From Spirogloea muscicola (Eukaryota > Streptophyta > Zygnematophyceae > Spirogloeales > Spirogloeaceae): a DNA stretch of 50,297 nucleotides. The stretch covers positions 840,862-891,158 of the forward strand of contig WELB01000018.1 of assembly GCA_009602725.1 (NCBI GenBank). Reading direction: 5' to 3'. The position numbers were made by a program, and so were the translations under genes. Below the pieces are notes generated by a model, which had not been told where the DNA came from, searched no databases, and saw only the letters and a list, made by a program, of their open reading frames with translations. Below, in pieces: positions 1 to 11,639 of the stretch (position 1 is its first letter; every line of letters starts with the position of its first letter).

Positions 1-434
1 TCACTAGCTCTTCATCTGAAATATTGGCCATCAAGATGGCTGATGCTGTCTTGTTCTCTCTTGAAGAAGGCCGACACAACCCACGAACCGGATTGACTTC
101 GACCGCATCCCAGACTTCGTGGTATTGAAGTAAACTGATCATCTTCCCCTTCCAGACTGGCCAACTTATCTCTCTCGAAAGCTTGGGACTATGGGCCCAT
201 AACCTGCCCATAGTCCCAAGCTTTCGAGAGAGTTATGGGCCCATAGTCCCAAGCTTTCGAGAGAGATAAGTTGGCCAGTCTGGAAGGGGAAGATGATCAG
301 TTTACTTCAATACCACGAAGTCTGGGATGCGGTCGAAGTCAATCCGGTTCGTGGGTTGTGTCGGCCTTCTTCAAGAGAGAACAAGACAGCATCAGCCATC
401 TTGATGGCCAATATTTCAGATGAAGAGCTAGTGA
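1..434. repeat. Perfect-looking inverted repeat (foldback), arms about 203 bp
   Basis: Bases 1-203 are the reverse complement of 232-434, around a 28-bp spacer at 204-231. The spacer carries a further direct copy of a segment also present in the right arm (tagtcccaagctttcgagag). The right arm lies inside the Copia-type gag fragment, so the left arm is an inverted copy of gag sequence. No arm mismatches were seen by eye. The left arm starts exactly at the window edge and may continue beyond it. It could be a real foldback insertion of a retroelement fragment or an assembly or long-read hairpin artefact; the sequence alone cannot decide. Confidence 0.9.
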
Positions 435-619
435 ATTTAGTCAGATGGCCGTTGGCCAGCCAGATCTGGGACCAGCTGAAGTTCAAGTTTGAGAACAGAG
501 GCATGGATAGAGCATACTATCTTAGCATGCGTCTCAGAGAGTGTAAGAAGGAAGAGGATGAAGGCATACAGGAGTTTGTAAACAGAGTGGAGGTCTTGGC
601 TCTACAGCTACAAAGGTGA
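293..619 (+). pseudogene. Copia-type LTR retrotransposon gag fragment
   Basis: The open frame encodes a segment typical of the gag (UBN2 family) region of Ty1/Copia elements: an SQIWDQLKFKFEN-like stretch, then a Y-x-L-x-x-LR motif (YYLSMRLRECKKEEDEG) and a helical EFVNRVEVLALQLQ end. In intact elements this region lies just upstream of the zinc knuckle and protease. Here the frame ends at a stop at 617-619, and no protease, integrase or reverse transcriptase follows. It is therefore a short remnant. Its 5' half is shared with the inverted repeat at the window start. The family call rests on motif pattern only. Confidence 0.6.
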
Positions 620-720
620 CAGCACGATTGCACAACTAAAAGGAGAAATGGAGTGTGTTGATGATAGAGGGCCTGACTGGCCAAATCCAAAAGCAAACAC
701 CTTGCAAATGTTATCACCTG

Positions 721-881
721 CTGCTAAGCTGACCCGCTCACTAACCACGAGTCAGCACACAGAATGCGTGTGTATTAAGAGATGGGGAGGCCATGTGTGG
801 CCAAGTACAAAGGAAAGCACATTGACAAATGTACGTCACCTGCTGCTAAGCTGACCCGCTCAGTAACCACGAGTCAGCACA
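721..881. repeat. Direct repeat of a 40-bp element end
   Basis: The sequence starting gctgctaagctgacccgctc occurs at about 721-761 and again at 842-881, 121 bp apart and nearly identical. Each is the reverse complement of a tail-element 3' end, where the coding tail meets its 3' flank. The stretch between (about 778-845) recurs in inverted orientation at 10976-11035, sharing the motif acatttgtcaatgtgctt. This marks two adjacent or duplicated ends of the same dispersed family found in the 10.9-15.3 kb repeat field. Confidence 0.7.
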
Positions 882-1144
882 TAGAGGTCGCTGACTGATG
901 CCCGACTACTGGACGGCAATTCACACGCCGCCCTTGTGCCACCAGCCAAGGCTTGACCAGCTTTGTGGTGCAAAGCATAAGCCTGAGCTCGCTGCAAACA
1001 GGCTGACACACGATGTCGCAATACCGTCAAATAGGCTGCTGGCCTGCCCATCTCGGCTGTAAGCATGTCCTCACGTCGTGCATATCCTAGACTTGCGAAG
1101 TTCTCAAGGAGGGAAACGAGGACCCATGCAGCCAAAGGTGTCAA
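860..1144 (-). pseudogene. Dispersed-element coding tail, copy A1
   Basis: This 94-codon open frame ends in SVSDLYVLTRGY followed by TGA. Its centre (LRHRVSACLQRAQAYALHH) aligns by eye with the RMRLAVSLQRSMARALHL segment of copies near 13.5, 15.1 and 39.9 kb. Nucleotide identity to those copies is low, but the stop and the RGY ending are kept. No known domain was recognised. The copy belongs to the unnamed repeat family described in the findings. Whether it is translated is unknown; there is no promoter evidence. Confidence 0.5.
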
Positions 1145-1264
1145 CTGCGGCTGGTAGGAGGTGATCGCTCCGAGGGTAAGTCAGAGTAGTGCTGCAGATC
1201 TCTCTGCTCTGCACTTGCCACTGCGTGGCCAGCAATTGGGGTCGATGCTGAAAAGGGGTCGTGA

Positions 1265-1458
1265 TTACCCACGAGTCAGCGCATACAGATCCGATAGGCT
1301 AAGTTGGGAGTCCGAGCACTGCCACGGAAGCCAGTGGCCTGGCTTAGTGCGAGCCCAGCACGCTGAGCGATGGCCAAAGCCTGGAAAAGCTGCGAAGGGA
1401 GCAACAAGTGCATCCTGTAATACGCAGCTATCGCCTGCAGAGCCTTAGTATACCGCAA
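1265..1458 (-). pseudogene. Dispersed-element coding tail, copy A2 (frameshifted)
   Basis: The minus strand ends in LSLSDLYALTRG and TAA at 1265-1267. Upstream, a second frame gives AQRAGLALSQATGF, which corresponds to the LRAGRALAAASG part of better copies. The two parts lie in different frames, so this copy carries at least one indel. It sits in tandem with copy A1 on the same strand. It is best read as a decayed copy of the same element. Confidence 0.45.
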
Positions 1459-2977
1459 CCTGCCCCAAGAAAGGAAAGCTCTTACAAAGAACGAGACAAA
1501 GCTCCTGCAAAAGAAGGAAGAAGAAACGAAGTTCTTCCTGAGTAGGCAGTGGCTGTGAAGTACTTGCTTGCGTGGGCGCTCGTGCAGGCTGCTGCTACAT
1601 GGTGGAGTTGGTCACCTAGTCTAGGCGTAGAGAGGGGGAGAGAGGGAGAGAGAGAGGGAGAGGGACGACGCCCTCGAAAATTCCCCTCGCTCGGGTCAGC
1701 TGGTGCTACGCCGCTCAGCCTGTCCTATCCTTGCTGTTACCCTTTGTCGGCCTTCCGTTCCCTATCGAAACAGCGCTCTCCTCTTGCCTTTGTACTTGGC
1801 CAATCTGGCCTTCGATTGTTTCTAAATACAATAGAATATATCTTTTCCTGTTACCTGCACGGCTGCTGCCTCCTGTTTTCTGGCTTCCCACAGAGCGAGC
1901 TCGTTGCCTACCAGCGCTATGTCACATCCCTAAAGTGAGCTATAATTTTCAAGCCTAGATAGTTGAGTTGCTCTCCTGGATTGTGTGCTTGATGTGCAAC
2001 ATAGTGTTAACATGGTCCTCAAGGCAAAAGACGTGCCCTCTGACTTTGCGAGCCGAGGAGCCAACATGCACTTTATGCATGCCAAGACCTGCATGCCTGC
2101 CATGACCTTCTGCAGGTCGCTGACTCACAACAACTTCCACTCGGACTTGCAAGTCATAGGTCGTGTCTTAGAAGACATGCCATACTCTACGGTAAAGGAG
2201 TACGGTCTATTGTCACGTGGACGGTTGACCACTCGGTCTCCTAAAATTTGGCATAGTAAAGCTAACACAATCCAACAAGATGCTATAGGACCTGCTGACA
2301 CTGAATCAAGACACAGCAGCAATGCAAGTTGCGAGCCCCGTGGTCCAACACCAGTAGAAAATGCAGGTTGCACCATTCTTGTTTACAAATATGACCTGTT
2401 GAAAGCAAAGCTTGCTTAATCCACTGAATGTGCATGCTCGTTGGGGAGGTTGCATTAGAGGCCGTCCACAGTCAAGGATGGCTAGGTCGCATCCTGAAAG
2501 AGTTCCTCTTTGCATTCTCCGTTGTGAGCAACGTATGATGCAATGAAAGTACAACTTTATACATGTCCATACTTCCAAACCCTCCTGTGTCCACCACCAG
2601 AGCTACGATGAAAGTGTGCCTCCAACTACCTCCAGCAGGGGGCATGCCTATGCTACCTAAGGATCAACTTGATAAAGAACAAGGTGGAGGATAAGAATGG
2701 ATGCGTGAGATAGGGGGTTCATGACCACCCAGCCTCAAAGCTGATGCTTGTAGCATCGTTTGGAATATAGGGCAGCGTCGGGTCGTCATTGCCATTTCCT
2801 TTGAGATCTGCGTCTCGTCGTTCAAGCTCGCCCACTTCCGGCACTTGCATTGACGCTCCCTGATGATCACATGGCCTCGCCATTCTGAGTGAGAGAAGTC
2901 GTTGGATATCACCATCCAGCGGCACACTAAGTGCCTCTACCCACGACCAGAATCAGCTGCAACATCTAGCAGCAACA
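1459..2977. other. Intergenic stretch without a recognised gene
   Basis: It contains a purine (GA)-rich tract at about 1629-1670 and several open frames, the longest at 1985-2419 (+, 144 codons). None resembles a known family, and none shows the exon-like continuity of the neighbouring genes. The part just left of 2978 is presumably the 3' UTR of the histidine kinase on the minus strand. Codon composition of the 144-codon frame is not clearly biased, so it may be chance. Confidence 0.5.
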
Positions 2978-5900
2978 TCATGCTTGACAGGTCAACTGCC
3001 CACCAACCTTTCTTCTCCTGGCAGGGTCTTTTGCGGCTTCCAGAGCTTGCTGCAGCAAAGTCACGAGCTCCTTGAATTTGAACGGCTTCACAAGCACCTG
3101 CAATGGTGCAAACAGCAGGATAAGCTTGCCAAGCCAGATGAAGCTTTGCAGATCAATACACACATGTATGGCGATTGTGCACAGTAAGTGCTGATTCAAC
3201 GGCTACGCAAGCAAATCTTAATGGTCGTACCTCGTCCATTCCAGATGCCCGATATTGAGCAACTTGATAAGGCATGGCATTGGCAGTGCAGGCTACGATC
3301 GCCCCTGTGTACCCCTGACGCCGGAGCTTCTGAGCCACCTCCTCACCAGTGTACTTGGGCATCTGCAGACAAGCATTGCTCTCCTTACTAGATGAACACA
3401 GAGATCTGGCAATCCAATAGTGACTGGCAATGCAATGGTGACACATATGCTCCATAGTGGTCTCTCTGCATCCAAGTGAGGTGACTCTAGATGTCAGCTG
3501 CAGCTGCTGCTACACTGCAGCAGCTACTCTTGGCGACCTGCAACCGACCAACGATACCTGATGATCGCACAGGAGCAGATTGTACTCCTTTTGGCTGCAC
3601 ATGTCAAGTGCCTCCTGCCCGTCGGAGGCGATGTCGGCTTCGATACCCAACCGCTGCCATGGTGTGCAAATGTGAAACAGTTGATGCTTGCATAAACACA
3701 AGACCCTCTTGGTGGTTAGACTAGTGGAGCACTGAATCGGATCAAAGTGAGAGTTCAGCTCTGTGTCCTGCTGTTTCCTGCTCTACAACATGAGTTATTC
3801 CCAAGCATCCGATTACCTTGAGCATCGCCCAGCTGGTTCGTTGCAGCACAGGCGAGTCTTCAGCCAACAGGACTTTCAGGTTGCTTGGAAATTGGAATGC
3901 ACCGTCAACGCTTGCCAATGCTGGAAGAAGAGGAATACAAAGGACCTTGATCAGTACATGCAATCTTACTATTGCTCTAGAAGCTTTCAAAAACAAAAAG
4001 TAATGGCATGCCTTACCAGTGCTGTCTGCTTGGCTTGCACCATTAGAAGCGCTGGCAACGAGGCTCTGATCTGCCGCTACTGCTGCTGGTGTGCACTGCG
4101 TATCTCCTGATGGCAGAGCTTGGCTGTCTTGTGCTTCATCTACAGACGGCAGCTTCACTAGAGGGTCGTCGTTCTGCCTATTCACTTCTTCTGATGGTAA
4201 TCCTAGGGGAAGAACAAACCAGAATGTGGACCTGCGCAAGTGTCATTCACATTGTGAGATTGCAGTAATGCGCATCTGAATATACTGTATGTGCTTCCAG
4301 GAACCGAGTATCTGTAGATGTTTAGAGTGCCCAGGGTGATGCTCATGCTAGTCAAGACAGTATATTGAGTATGTGCAAGGGTCAGCTTAGCAATTTGCAC
4401 ACTAAGTAATTTCTGCTACTTCAAATTTAGATTCGAACATCCCTCATTGTTTAGTGATGTATAGGCCTTGCTTGTCTCTAGCCACGCTCCCCTGAACCTG
4501 CAATAAGTGTAAGTCCATTTTCTGGGTCAAGACCTACTCACCCAATGCCCATCTGACTGGTCACTCCTATCTCACCACCCATTTGGTTTATCAACGTTTT
4601 GCAGATGGCCAGACCAAGGCCTGTACCAACTATCTTGGGGTGGTCCTTGGCGCCGAGCTGGTGATACTTCTTGAAAAGGCGATCGATGTTGTCCTTGCTG
4701 ATGCCAATCCCAGTATCAGTTACCTGACAAGGGCGTACTTATTGTTCGTCAGCACCAAGGTAACATGTGAAAATCTTGCTATCACTCAATGTGCCCCAGA
4801 GGGGCTCCAAATGCTGGTCAGGCCTGGCTGTAGCGACCCATATTCTGCAGCAACACTCACTTTACATTTGCTCACTTGATACACTACATGGGCCACTAGG
4901 CTACAGTACTGCCGCAAGACAAGAGGCCTACTGATTCATTGAGAATCAAGCTCACCTGAACCTTTAAAACGACATAATTTTCTTCACTGACTGAGTGCAG
5001 GGACACCTGGACAGTCACTGAGCCTTGAGGAGTAAACTTGATGGCGTTGCTTAAAAGGTTGGAGATGACTTGTCTAAGCCGCGTGGGGTCACCAATCACT
5101 CTGTGTGGTACATTCGAGTCAATCTTCACAGCAATCCTTACTGAGGCATCTTTCCGCACAACTTGACCAGAAGGAGTGCAATCCCCGTTCATTGAGGAAT
5201 CGACAACGCCAGCAGGTGCATGAGAGTTGGAGGGGTTCTCTGAATAAGAGCGACTTGACCTGCGCACACCAATTGCCTGGTGGAGTGAGGTGATTTCACA
5301 AACATGGAGGCGTAGCTATCCAAGCGGCGATGTCACTTTCACAGGGTGACTATCTCACCCCAGGAGCACCCTAGTAACGGTCTAGGATATTCATAAGCAC
5401 TCATAACAGGAATTTTCAAGCCCTACCTCGAAGGACCGAACATGCTAGTTGCAGAAGACACGTGGGCAGCATAAGACTGCTGAGCAACTAAGATTTCCTC
5501 CACTAGTTCGCATATGTCGAAGGTGACATGAATGAACTCCAACTTGCCCTCTTCGATCTTCCTCATATCCAATACATCATTGACAATAGTCTGTAGGGGC
5601 AAACAAGCTGATGTCATCATTCAAGAGTTTGTCATATACAAACCATTGACACAGCTACTCTCGAATTGTTGCCTTATTGACGTGCTAGGTGACCAAGGCC
5701 CAGAAATACGACGTGGACGGACAAGGACACCAGTCTCTTACCGTCATGAGGTTGCTCTGATGCTCCATGCTGGCAATATGCTGCATGAAGGATATGTGGA
5801 GTACTTATTATTCAGCACAATAAGTAGTACAATAACAACTTTTTGTGGTATGTCCAGCAGGAGGCATAAGCAACTTATCTGCAAAGTAGCTGGGAGATCT

Positions 5901-8900
5901 TGCCATCTGGATGCTCGCTATGCCTTCACCCTTAACGTAATCTCAAGATGAAGCCAGAGCAGCGCAGGAAGCACATCACAGATCAAGTACTGATAGCACT
6001 AACCTTCATGATCTCTGAGCCAAGTTTCTCAGCCTCTGGACTAGTCTGGATCAGCTGAATGCAAGCACTAATACCGCACAATGGATTTCGTAGCTCATGG
6101 CAGATGAATGAAAGAAAGTCATTCAAGTTCCTCTTGTGCTCCTATGTAAAAAGAGCACAGATGAAGAACATATGTGTAAGAAGGTGAGAGCATCATGACG
6201 TTTATGCATTCTCCCATACAAGCATTGCAAGTACAGCATCACATGACCTGTCTCTCTACAAACTCGTCCAAGACAAGTGAGAAGATACAAGTGTTCAAGG
6301 CTTTCATGGTCATACCTCGCTGAGTTGAGTCATTTGTCGCTCAAGCCGGATTGCTTGCCTAAAAGCATGTGCAGCCTTGTTTTGAGATTCTGATAACATC
6401 TGCTTCTCAATGTAATGCGACTTCTTCATCTCCTTCATCTCATTTTCCATCTTCTGTTGCAGATTAGCTGCCCCCTACTCACCCAACATAACAAACCAAC
6501 AAAGTAAGCAATTGTCCAAGCAATTCCTGTCATTCCTGCATCTACGTCATGCTTGTGATAATAGTGGCTGCCGAGCTTTTTGTAGTCAAACGCGCACTGA
6601 TTCTGTGAACGTGCATAACCAGGAGTACCTGTTGCTGCCTTGTACGGAGGTTGCGGACTGCAGCCTTATGCTCCACTTCGAGATTATTCTCCTCATTGTG
6701 GTGCTTCTCTTTCAATCTCTGCATCTGTCTAGCCACGCTGGCCTCCTTTATCTCCAGCTCCTTGGCCTGCTGCTCCAATACACGCTTTTCAACAACTTCT
6801 GCAGGAAGTACAGGGCGAAACTGTCAGACTGACTCTTAGCTTGCACATACTGGTGTGCTCTAAGAATCAAGTTAAGTTTCAGGCCTGACCCAATGTTTCT
6901 GGTATGGTAAGATATGTACCCCACTGCAATAATTCTATATCCTACAATGGAAGGAAAGCAAACAGTATGGATTGGAAAGTCTTCATGGAGAAAGCCTCGC
7001 CACCAAATACACATGAGTGCACAAGCCCAATAGGTCATGAATCTGCAAATATATGCTACTTGAAGTCCCCTACTGGAATACAAACCTATGTCTTCCTCTG
7101 GACTATCCTCGTCGGGTGCCTGGTTGAGATGCGCATCCTCGTCCCAGGCTACCTGCGAGGCAGTGTAAAGGCTGCCCACATAGGACATATTCTCGATGCC
7201 CCCTGAATCAGATGAATCCTGCACATCAAACAAGACCAAACGCCTGAGCCGCCTCTTTCCACAGCTAGGCCGTCCAAGAGTGTACACCTGTACCTTTTCC
7301 CTGCCATGTTATATGTGGCTGCATGCATTGCAATTGCCCAATGGCTGGCCACTGACAAGCTACAATAATATCTGCCCCACATGTTGGCGCTGCCCAACCA
7401 ATGTGCAGCCATGCGAGTGGAAGATTAGCCAAGCCACCAGTAAGACTCATGACTATCTCAAGACTATCTTACCTGCAATACTGTGAGGAACTCCGCAAAG
7501 TCAGCCTCCATACCAGCCTTGCGAGCCTCCTGTCGAGCTTGAGCTTCACGCTGCAGGCGCCTGTGCAACTTTCTAGCCGCCTTCCGTTGCTTTTGTCGCA
7601 GAGCCTCGGTCGGCAACAGGGCTAACTCCTTCTTCTGCAAGGCGCATACATGACTAGATCAGATCAAGCCAAAGAAGGGGTTACTACCTCAGCTTCCTCA
7701 TAGTGAAGAAGAGCCTTAGTCTTGCCTTGAACTCAGCTATCCTTATCACGCATGTCAGATGCGCAGGACCAAGAGTACTTTGCGCATGACCAAAAATATG
7801 AGAAAAAGCTCCACAACAGACCTGCTTCTGCTTGAATGCATAGAGTTCAGCCTTCATCTCGTTATTCCTTGTTGTCAACTCCAGCGCATGGTCTTGGAGA
7901 ATCTTCTGCATCTGATCCAGGTGGGTAGCCTCAAGCTCGTGCATGGTTGTCTTACATTGCTGGTCGTACTCGAAGGCCCGACTACCATTCTGGAGCTGAA
8001 GTAGCTGCATTTCCCGTAATTGCTCAGCGAGCTTGGCCTGCAGAACCTTGGCCTGTCCTGCTGCAGCAGCATGCACCTGCCAGCAAGATATCCGCTATCA
8101 TGCATATGCATCCACGTAAAACCTCTGAAACTCTCAAGTTCTCAACCTCTCAAAGTCTGATACTCTGAAAGTCTCAAAAGCTCGGACTCTCAAAGTCTTA
8201 ACTCTCAAATTCTCAAACTCTCAACAACTCTCAGACTCTGGAAAGGAACATCCAAGCTGCTGAACACAGTACATCTGAATTACTCTACTCGCTGAAGCTA
8301 CAACGGGTTTTCCTCTGCCCATGAGAAATTCACGAGGGTGCTAGACTGCTCTGGTCCTTTAGTGACATGCTCCAAAGAGCATGTCAACCATAAGCCTCCC
8401 AGTAATAATACCTTGAGAGCAATGTCTCGCTTCTCCTTCGGCAGGGATGTAAGCTGCAGCTCCAATGCTATCTGCTGATTCCGCTGCTTGCGCTGGTTTG
8501 CAGAAAACAACTCCTTACGCTCACGCATCTGCCTCTCCTCCCGTTGCTGCATCCGCACATTGAAGGCCTCCCGAGCTCTAACCATGCGGGCCTGCTGAAG
8601 TTGCAGCTGCCTATGGGCTTTCTGTAGGTCAAAGTACCGCTGCTGTGCTAGTTGTAGCTTCTGAAAGTGGAGGTTGAGCGCAATCCTCAATGGTTGTCTG
8701 CAAGTCATAGCAAGGGGTCAGCACTTCCATTTTGATACCAGTCTGCAACCACTACAGCTGTCATAGGTCCTGGCCATGACTTCCAGCAGCTTTACCTGTT
8801 TGTCCGAGACCGGTTCTCATCGCTGCAAAGCAGATACATCTGTTAGACCATGTCGGCTGCCTCAGGCCTCAAATACGACAAGAGAAGTGACGGTGAGAGG

Positions 8901-10417
8901 ACTATACCGACATTGTATGAGATGATTGACTGAGGGGCACACAGGACTGACTGAGTGCTAGGCTGAGAAATCCTGATAAGGACTGCAGGTTTGCTGAGCG
9001 ATAGTACCTCTCAGCATCCTCTACGTCCTGCTGATTCTGCATGCTGAGCAGGTCTTCATGTTCCTGCTCCTGCTCCTCCTCAAGGTAGCGCTCCGCGCGC
9101 GCATGCATGGCAGCCAGCTCTGTCTCCTCTCGCGCGAAATGAACCTGCTGCTGTTGAAGGCGAAGCGTTTCCTCTGCTACGGCCTGCAGCACACGACGAG
9201 CCATCCGCAGATCATGGAGCTGGAAGAGGAGCTTGTTCAGAGGTCCAGGGAGATAGGACTACAGGTAATGCTTGAATGGGCGGGGGGCTTTAGCTTGGGA
9301 GGTACTTTGAGCACACCATTGATCTCAATGCAGCTGAAATCTCTGCCACATAGCCATGTGTCATCCAAGGCGTCACATCACACGCCACACTGGCCGGCTT
9401 GACAGTGCCCCGCATTGCTGCTGCTGCTGGTCGAGCTCTCACCGCTTCATTGCCAAGGCTGGCAAACAGGTGCTGCTGCTCGTTCGTCAAGAAGCTCGTC
9501 CACGAGTCCCTGTCTGCAGACTTCCTGCTGGGATTGTCGTCTTCGAGGATCAGCGGCCGATCTCCAGCTGCAAGAGACCTGCTCACGCTGCTCCCATCGG
9601 CGCTGCTCCCATTCCCCCTGGAAGATCTGCCAGCAGTCTTCTCGCCGCTGCCCGGAGCATGTGTGCCAGCTTTCCTGCCGGCCTCCGATAGTGAAGGGGG
9701 CTGCAGGTGTCCTGCTCCTGATCCTTCAGAAAGCATGAGGAAGGGGCATGTCAGAGCAACTTCACTTTCGTCCGCACATCGAGATGAAGGCCTGCAAATC
9801 TGGTGGCCCTGAATGCCTTCTTGGGCAGGTAAACCAACAAGCAAGCACTCGTGTTAGTCGACCATACTCCTTCACAACATCGAGCTTATGCACAAGGCTG
9901 ACGCCTCCAGTAACTGCGTGCTCTCGTCCTCAACAGTATCTCCCTCATATTCTCATCATAATTCCTCGAGTGCCAAGCTGCTGTGCAATGGTCAAGGATG
10001 CGCTCCTGTACCTTCGCTGCCATTGAGGCCCTCCTTGTGGTCAGCAGCACCATCCAATGCAATGCTCCCCATGCTTGGGGTGCGGCTAGAAGCACATCCG
10101 GGCCTCTGCTTGCGAGCCTCGGCGGCGCGCACCCCGGTACTCAGGCCGCTATCGGTAAGAGCTGGCTGCCATGGGCGTTGCTGCCGAGAGCCCTTCCAGC
10201 GCCGGCAGGCTCCAGTGAAGCTCAGCGAGTGACTGCCATTCTGCGCGCATGGCGTCAGGCGCGCTGATTCCCTCCGGACCTTCGAGCGGGCGGGTTGAGC
10301 CCCCGCCGCGAGCACTCGCAAGCCGGCGGGGACTGGCGCTGCCAGCACAGCGGCAGCGGGGCCGCCGGCGCGACGGGGCGGTCCGGAGCCCGTGAAGCTC
10401 CGCGGGGAGGCACGCAA
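2978..10417 (-). CDS. Hybrid histidine kinase with long coiled-coil region and C-terminal receiver
   Basis: A predicted sensor kinase that would autophosphorylate on His and pass phosphate to its own receiver Asp. Read 5' to 3' on the minus strand: a low-complexity N-terminal part; Gln/Glu/Arg-rich coiled coils (about 9260-9022, 8708-8410, 8076-7830, 7640-7480, 6790-6630 and 6480-6320); HisKA with H-box FICHELRNPLCGI (about 6110-6070) and a second helix (5600-5430); HATPase_c with N-box SNLLSNAIKFT (about 5060), G1 DTGIGIS and G2 GTGLGLA (4720-4600); then a receiver with LLAEDSP, the phospho-acceptor in LLLCDHQ-MP, the ACTANA strand and the VKPF lysine. The stop is at 2978-2980. At least 14 introns are implied. 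No transmembrane segment was seen, suggesting a soluble protein. The start is uncertain: 10417 opens a frame running to a splice donor near 10011, but a downstream ATG (10250) is possible. The core identity is firm; the N-terminal exons are not. Confidence 0.85.
8105..8240. repeat. Degenerate CTCTCAAA-type microsatellite in a kinase intron
   Basis: About 130 bp of loosely repeated ctctcaaa / ctctgaaa / ctcaaagt units lie between two coiled-coil exons of the histidine kinase. Units are 7-12 bp with frequent substitutions, so this is an old simple repeat. On the transcribed strand it is a G/A-rich TTTGAGAG tract inside an intron. No coding potential is expected. Confidence 0.75.
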
Positions 10418-10625
10418 GCCGAGGCCCGCGGCGGCCCGCGACTAGCAACAGCCCGGCGACGGCGGCGGTGGCGGGGCGGCGGCGGCGGCGATGGCGATGG
10501 CGGCGACGGCGGCGGCGGTAGGACGGCGAGGCCGGAGGCAGATAGGTGGGAAGGGGGGGGGGGGGGCACTGTCCGCCGGACCACAAATCGGTGATCTAAT
10601 GTGGATAGATATTTATCGACGTAGC
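10418..10625 (-). promoter_or_regulatory. Probable 5' region of the histidine kinase gene
   Basis: The minus strand holds a TATA-like ataaatat at 10616-10609, with a run of 14 G on the plus strand (10553-10566) and a CGG/GCG-rich tract (10460-10520) downstream toward the gene. GC-rich triplet tracts at gene starts recur in this window (near 15560, 32490-32530, 32970-33000 and 50270). The transcription start is inferred, not observed. Confidence 0.35.
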
Positions 10626-10975
10626 GCCAGTAGTGGGCCCCGCCCATGCGCCCGGCAATCAGGAAAAAGCGGCCGGCGCGCTTTCAGGCCGACCCGCCCA
10701 CCCCCGGCGCTCCTTGGCAGCGCGCCACGTGTTGTCAGCCGGCGGCTGCCACGTGCCAGCCCCGAAGCTGCGGCAACGGAGCGCCGTCGGACCGTCCTGC
10801 GCTTGGCCGTCCGATCGCCGCGTGACCCGACGGCGTGACGGAGGACAAGTGAAGCCATATCCGGCCCCGCCCACTTCGCTGTTATGACGATTATCATCAT
10901 TGGCTGCTACAGTGCACGGTTTACCAGCTGCTTGCTATCGGTCAGCGGGGGCAGAAATGTGAAACCCACCCCCTC

Positions 10976-11222
10976 AGCAGGTGACGTACATTTGTCAATG
11001 TGCTTACCTTTGTACTTGGCCTCCCCATCTCTCAATACACAACGCTATCACCCTCAGGCTAGCGGGATCAGGCACGCCTCCTTTGTAGCTGCTTTCTATC
11101 TTTGTCTGCTTTGGTTTCTTAGCGCTTCCTCTGGCTTCCTCTGGCCCCCTTCTCGTTCTTTGTTCATTCTTTTTTGGGCTGGCTTGTCCAGCCCCTATCC
11201 TCAATGGGCGAGCCCTTTCTCC
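10976..11222 (+). repeat. 3' part of the composite dispersed element with GGGCTGGC hairpin module
   Basis: Bases 10976-11040 match, inverted, the element end at 778-845. From about 11085 the sequence follows the pattern seen after other coding tails: a C/T-rich spacer (cttcctctggcccccttctc), ttcattctttttt, a short hairpin GGGCTGGCttgtCCAGCCC, and the trailing block ctatcctcaatgggcgagcc. The coding tail itself is absent here. This plus-strand copy is one of the most complete for the non-coding 3' portion. Confidence 0.65.
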
Positions 11223-11446
11223 TCGCCTTCCCTCTTCTTGGCGTCAGCCTACCTCGTTCCACCTCGTTTGCGTCTCTGCATTTCGCCGCCGTCGTCGGCG
11301 CTCGTTGTGCCTCGGCGCCGCTGGCTCGTCCATGGCTCGTCCATTGAGTCTACAGCGCTCCCAGGCACTCGCGATACACCAGCGTGCTGGGCCTGCATTA
11401 GCCCAGGCTAATGGCTTCCGTGGTGGTAAAATATGGCTCCTCAGCT

Positions 11447-11580
11447 TAGCTTGTCAGATGCATGTGCTTACTTAGGGATGCTATTGTCCCCCTTAGCTAG
11501 CTTATCATCCCGTTAACAGGACATTTGTAAGGCTCCCTTTCAATATCATGCCCACCACGCGCCTTCTCTCGTCAGGGGGA
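11447..11580 (+). repeat. Dispersed repeat, second copy in a 5-phosphatase intron
   Basis: The block containing gtcagatgcatgtgct, gtcccccttag and gttaacaggacatttgtaag recurs at 19262-19405 with moderate divergence. The second copy sits inside an intron of the inositol 5-phosphatase gene. A weaker relative lies at about 39550-39640. No open frame or terminal inverted repeat could be defined, so the class is unknown. Confidence 0.7.
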
Positions 11581-11639
11581 TTGGTTTCCGGCAGCTAGTC
11601 GTTCGGATATGCGGCTCCTCACTCGTCCGTAATGACTGG

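Noticed and set aside
11004-11411. Plus-strand 175-codon frame at 10884-11411
   Set aside because: It is translated repeat sequence (FWAGLSSPYPQWASPF is the hairpin module) and changes frame between copies.
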